From contig DASRUE010000196.1 of the NCBI GenBank assembly GCA_035687895.1, positions 1-64,000 on the forward strand: 64,000 bases of DNA, given 5' to 3'. The stretch's first letter is position 1, and each line of letters opens with the position of its first letter. Below the pieces are notes generated by a model. That model saw nothing but the letters and a program-made list of their open reading frames with translations. It searched no databases and was not told the DNA's origin. The position numbers were made by a program, and so were the translations under genes. The DNA comes from JAERML01 sp035687895. GTDB taxonomy: Bacteria; Bacteroidota; Ignavibacteria; UBA10030; UBA6906. Below are positions 61,013-64,000 of this stretch, in pieces.

Positions 61013-61027
61013 AGTGACCGCAAATCC

Positions 61028-62359
61028 GTGAACGACGAGCATCCTCTCATTTTCAGGATTGTCCGGTACGGACTTCCTCTTGTTGTAGCCCTCTTCTATC
61101 TAACCGCATCGCTCACCTTTGACTACACTCCCGACAGCGCGTATGCAACATTTCACGCTGCACGTGAGCTTGTTCAGTATGGAGAAGTCATACAGAACCA
61201 GTCTGCTGCCGTGAGCCCGAATCCTCTCTGGGTGTTTTTCCTAGCCCTGGGGGTGGTGCTCGGTATTGACGTTGTGTTGACGGCTAAGGTCTTCAGTTTA
61301 TTTTTTGCTTCGCTGAGTGTACTCTTCACATATCTGGTTGCTAACGAGCTTTTGAAAGAGAGGCTGCTTGGTTTTTGTACGGCCCTTCTGGTGGCAATGC
61401 AATATTCGTTGCTGCAGTCTGCGCCGTCCGGGACAGCGCACGCAATAGCGATGACGCTCTCTCTTGCTGCGATGTTCTTCCTCCTGCGGAACGAGTATCT
61501 GCTTGCCACCCTTTTCACAGGTCTCTGCACGCTCGTATTCTGGGAAGGAATTGCACTCTTTTTCATCCTCATTATTGATATTTGGCTGAACTCGACAAGC
61601 AAGCGCCGCGGCATAAAAGTCATCGGTTCCGCCGTGCTTGTGTACGTGGCAGTCCTTCTTCCGTGGCTACTGTATTCTATTGCTGTTCGAAGTTCCTTTA
61701 TCACGCTGCTCGTGCCAGTGGGTGAGTTTCCAGAGGTCAGTTGGAAAGAGACTGTCTCGATGGCCGTCATAGGTGTGTTGACCGTTGCGGGTGTAGCGCT
61801 TCTCACGCGCAGGCTCGAGGAGCGGGTTGCTTTCATGAGGAATCAATCCGCCGCACTTGCGTGGGGGCTGTTGGCATGTTGTATTGGCCTCTATGGCGGC
61901 TCCGATCTCTGGATGCTGGCAATCCCCTTCGGCGTTGCTTTTGCGTTCCAGGGACTGAAGCAGAGCCTGATTCGTTGGAACAAGCCGGGTGCAGTTTACT
62001 CTTCAGCGTTTCTCCTTACTGCGTTGCTCCTTGCATTGAGTCAGGCAACCTTCACCGGAGTGGCGCGGACTGCCATGGTTGAAGGGATCGAAGCGTCACA
62101 GCAGCTGATTCCTATTTCGTACTGGATCAGATCGCATATACCGGATGACGCCACTGTGTGTGCGGTGTACCGGCCGGAAATTCTTAGCTACTATGCAGAG
62201 CGGGACGTTACCTGTGCTGATCGTTCGAAAACAGATCGTAAGAGAGAGGAACGTGACTACGTGGTGGACAACGCGGCGACGATGGATGGCTTTGACTTGG
62301 TGTACACAACGGGAATTGCTGGGCCCACACACGTGTACGGAGTCTGGAGGAGACGATGA
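61028..62359 (+). CDS. GT39-like polytopic membrane protein
   Basis: A 443-residue protein with about ten TM segments. An acidic segment after TM1 (FDYTPDSAYATFHAARELVQYGE) resembles the lumenal/periplasmic loop motif of ArnT/PMT-type GT-C glycosyltransferases. The C-terminal soluble tail (about 375-443) contains VCAVYRPEILSYYAERDVTCADRSK and ends HVYGVWRRR. It starts with GTG at 61028 and overlaps the next gene by 4 bases (ATGA). The sugar donor is probably polyprenyl-linked; target unknown. Confidence 0.65.
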   Translation: MNDEHPLIFRIVRYGLPLVVALFYLTASLTFDYTPDSAYATFHAARELVQYGEVIQNQSAAVSPNPLWVFFLALGVVLGIDVVLTAKVFSLFFASLSVLFTYLVANELLKERLLGFCTALLVAMQYSLLQSAPSGTAHAIAMTLSLAAMFFLLRNEYLLATLFTGLCTLVFWEGIALFFILIIDIWLNSTSKRRGIKVIGSAVLVYVAVLLPWLLYSIAVRSSFITLLVPVGEFPEVSWKETVSMAVIGVLTVAGVALLTRRLEERVAFMRNQSAALAWGLLACCIGLYGGSDLWMLAIPFGVAFAFQGLKQSLIRWNKPGAVYSSAFLLTALLLALSQATFTGVARTAMVEGIEASQQLIPISYWIRSHIPDDATVCAVYRPEILSYYAERDVTCADRSKTDRKREERDYVVDNAATMDGFDLVYTTGIAGPTHVYGVWRRR

Positions 62360-63675
62360 TGCACCGCGGGAGAGGGAGTCTGATTTGCGTCTGGCTTGGG
62401 ATGTGGGGATTGGGAATAGCCCGGGGACAAGAAATCCCATCGGCGGTTGGGCCGGTTGTTGTCAGGGGACTCTCGGTCTATGCCATGGAGAACGAGCAAA
62501 ACTTTCCCGTTGTGACGCGAGATAGTGCCAACGCTCCCTTCCGACAGTACCTTACCATTCAGTTCGATGTGCTGGCCGATGATCCACCGTTGTTGAAGAT
62601 CAGGTTCTGGCATTGTACACGTGACTGGGTACCGGACAACAATGTTTTCCTGCAGGATGAGACGCACAATACTTCGTTCAACCTATCCTATCGCACATCT
62701 CCCAACGGCGTGCGTGGGTACGCCTACCGGTACAAGAACCGATTTCCAGATGAAGATGACATCGTGCGGTTTGCCTACTCCGGAAACTGGGTATTCAGAA
62801 TAATGGATAATGATGAGACCTTTGTATATGGTGAAGGAAAGTTCTTTGTGGTGGACAATCGGACGCCGACGGATGTCCATGTGACAGATGATTATCTTAC
62901 AGACAACGCCTCACCGATGAACCAGATCCATAAAGTGGAAGTTGGTATCATCTTGCCGGATGAGGTAGAAGGACAATTTTATTCGACGGTTGATGTGTAT
63001 CAGAATTGGCGCATCGATCATGCCTACCGTATTGATGCGAGCGACAGAAATTCATACACCATAGTGGATGGCTATAACACAGGGCGTCGTCGGTTCTCTG
63101 TCTCGAATGTCTTTCCCGGGAACGAGTATCGTAAGCTTGATCTCAGCAATGTCAACCGGTATCCGAACCGTTCGCTCGTCAGATTAGTGGAAGGAGCTGA
63201 CCAGGAGCGGAGCTTCTGGCGAACGGGTCCCGACAGGAACGGAGCAGCGATTCTTGGCAGGTTCACCGGCATTAATTCCGACTACCTTGAGGTTCTCTTT
63301 CGTCTCGATTTGACACAAGCGTCACTCCGGGCAGCCACGGTCGGAGGGAGGGAAATTTTTGTTGTTGGTCAATTCAACCGATGGCAGCCCACTGTCGATG
63401 ACATGCTTGTCTACGACGAGGATGAGATGTCATACGTTGTAAGGAAACTTCTTCGCAGGGGAGTGTATGACTACCAGTATGTAACGGGATTCCGGGACGC
63501 CAGAAGCCGGACCGTTCTGGATCAGGACTGGCTCGTCCTGGAGGGGAACGACTGGCGAACGACAAACACTTATCGTGCCTTTGTGTATTACAAAGATCCT
63601 CGCTACGGCGGGTTTGATCGACTTGTGGGCTATGGGACCGCACTCAGCGGGACGGCGCCGGCTGGCTCATATTAA
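62356..63675 (+). CDS. DUF5103-like exported protein
   Basis: The 439-residue protein has a signal peptide ending LGIARGQ. SVYAMENEQNFPVVTRDSANAPFRQYLTIQFDVLADDPPLLKIRFWHCTRDWVPDNN follows, the conserved start of the DUF5103 family found in Bacteroidota and relatives. The final 130 residues (FIVGQFNRWQPTVDDMLVYDEDEMSYVVRKLLRRGVYDYQYV-type pattern) look like a carbohydrate-binding-module-48 fold. It is coupled to the preceding membrane protein by ATGA, and 14 bases from the oxidoreductase gene. Function is not established. Confidence 0.75.
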   Translation: MMHRGRGSLICVWLGMWGLGIARGQEIPSAVGPVVVRGLSVYAMENEQNFPVVTRDSANAPFRQYLTIQFDVLADDPPLLKIRFWHCTRDWVPDNNVFLQDETHNTSFNLSYRTSPNGVRGYAYRYKNRFPDEDDIVRFAYSGNWVFRIMDNDETFVYGEGKFFVVDNRTPTDVHVTDDYLTDNASPMNQIHKVEVGIILPDEVEGQFYSTVDVYQNWRIDHAYRIDASDRNSYTIVDGYNTGRRRFSVSNVFPGNEYRKLDLSNVNRYPNRSLVRLVEGADQERSFWRTGPDRNGAAILGRFTGINSDYLEVLFRLDLTQASLRAATVGGREIFVVGQFNRWQPTVDDMLVYDEDEMSYVVRKLLRRGVYDYQYVTGFRDARSRTVLDQDWLVLEGNDWRTTNTYRAFVYYKDPRYGGFDRLVGYGTALSGTAPAGSY

Positions 63676-63689
63676 TCACGGGAGTTTCT

Positions 63690-64000
63690 GTGGAACAACT
63701 CAGAATTGGCGTGGTGGGTGTCGGGCATCTCGGCTCATTGCATGCGAAAATGTTGGCGGATCTTCCGTCGGTTAAGCTGGTTGGTGTGTATGATCTGGAA
63801 CAGGAAAAAGCTGCCGCGATTGCAGCCGAATATGGCACGTGTGCGTTTGCATCGCTTGACGAATTGCTGGGTCACGTAGATGCACTGACCATTGCCACGG
63901 CAACCAAGTCACATTTCTCTGTTGCCGTCGAGGCTCTCGGACACGGCAAACATCTCTTCATTGAGAAACCGATCACGCAAACGATCGCCGAAGCGGAAAC
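63690..64000 (+). CDS. Gfo/Idh/MocA-family oxidoreductase, N-terminal part (3' truncated by window edge)
   Basis: The frame begins with GTG at 63690 (GGAG 6 bases upstream) and stays open to the window end, giving about 103 residues. The NAD(P)-binding Rossmann motif GVVGVGHLGSLHAKML is at residues 7-22, followed by KLVGVYDLEQEKAAAIAAEYG and the family motif FIEKPI near 90-95, where the lysine contacts the cofactor and substrate. The substrate class is typically a sugar or nucleotide-sugar. Context with a GT39-like and a DUF5103-like gene suggests an envelope role. Confidence 0.87.
   Translation, partial: MEQLRIGVVGVGHLGSLHAKMLADLPSVKLVGVYDLEQEKAAAIAAEYGTCAFASLDELLGHVDALTIATATKSHFSVAVEALGHGKHLFIEKPITQTIAEAE

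Overview
The window is a densely coded bacterial chromosome segment of about 50% GC with no phage, insertion sequence, CRISPR array or rRNA operon. It encodes a TonB-dependent receptor with a carboxypeptidase-like N-terminal domain, a DUF5103-like protein, a histone-H1-like small protein, a deoxyhypusine-synthase-like protein, paired M16 peptidases and several outer-membrane barrels. Together these point to the Bacteroidota/Chlorobiota/Ignavibacteriota (FCB) group. A complete type IV pilus-like cluster and good sigma70-like promoters (TTGNNN, 17 bp, TATATT) argue for an Ignavibacteria- or Kapabacteria-like lineage rather than classical Bacteroidetes. This placement is inference, not a database result.

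Layout. 1-8.3 kb: end of a surface polysaccharide operon (glycosyltransferase, WecB-type epimerase, membrane protein, PLP aminotransferase, SDR epimerase, initiating sugar-phosphate transferase, FlaA1/WbpM-type dehydratase), closed by a terminator. 8.6-17.1 kb: receiver protein, galE, a small coiled-coil ORF coupled to a quinone oxidoreductase, a CxxCH sensor kinase, aat, a conserved hypothetical gene, purC, a kinase-like protein and a DUF971 protein. 17.2-20.2 kb: active and inactive M16 peptidase pair. 20.4-23.9 kb: signalling group (PAS-GAF hybrid kinase, HTH-receiver fusion, stand-alone HisKA-like protein). 24-30 kb: TPR lipoprotein, ychF, lipoprotein, TonB receptor.

30-36 kb, minus strand: DUF59 protein; a porin / FMN-binding protein / 4-TM membrane protein operon; and a ferrous-iron operon (fur-feoA-feoA-feoB-Cys-rich protein) with a promoter touching a perfect 9-5-9 inverted repeat. 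A putative small RNA lies between the last two. 36-39 kb: DHS-like gene, H1-like gene, rpsU, zinc-ribbon protein, a tRNA with CAT anticodon and a receiver protein.

39.2-55.0 kb is the most interesting part: a type IV pilus-like machine with two PilB-type ATPases, one PilC platform protein, a PilT-like ATPase with its own operator-bearing promoter, a fused PilM-PilN, PilO, a short secretin and a surface lipoprotein. Its five pilin-like proteins lack the normal prepilin leader and Glu5. 55-64 kb: uvrA, an outer-membrane protein, an RlmI-type methyltransferase, a HAD phosphatase, a GT39-like membrane protein, a DUF5103-like protein and the start of a Gfo/Idh/MocA oxidoreductase.
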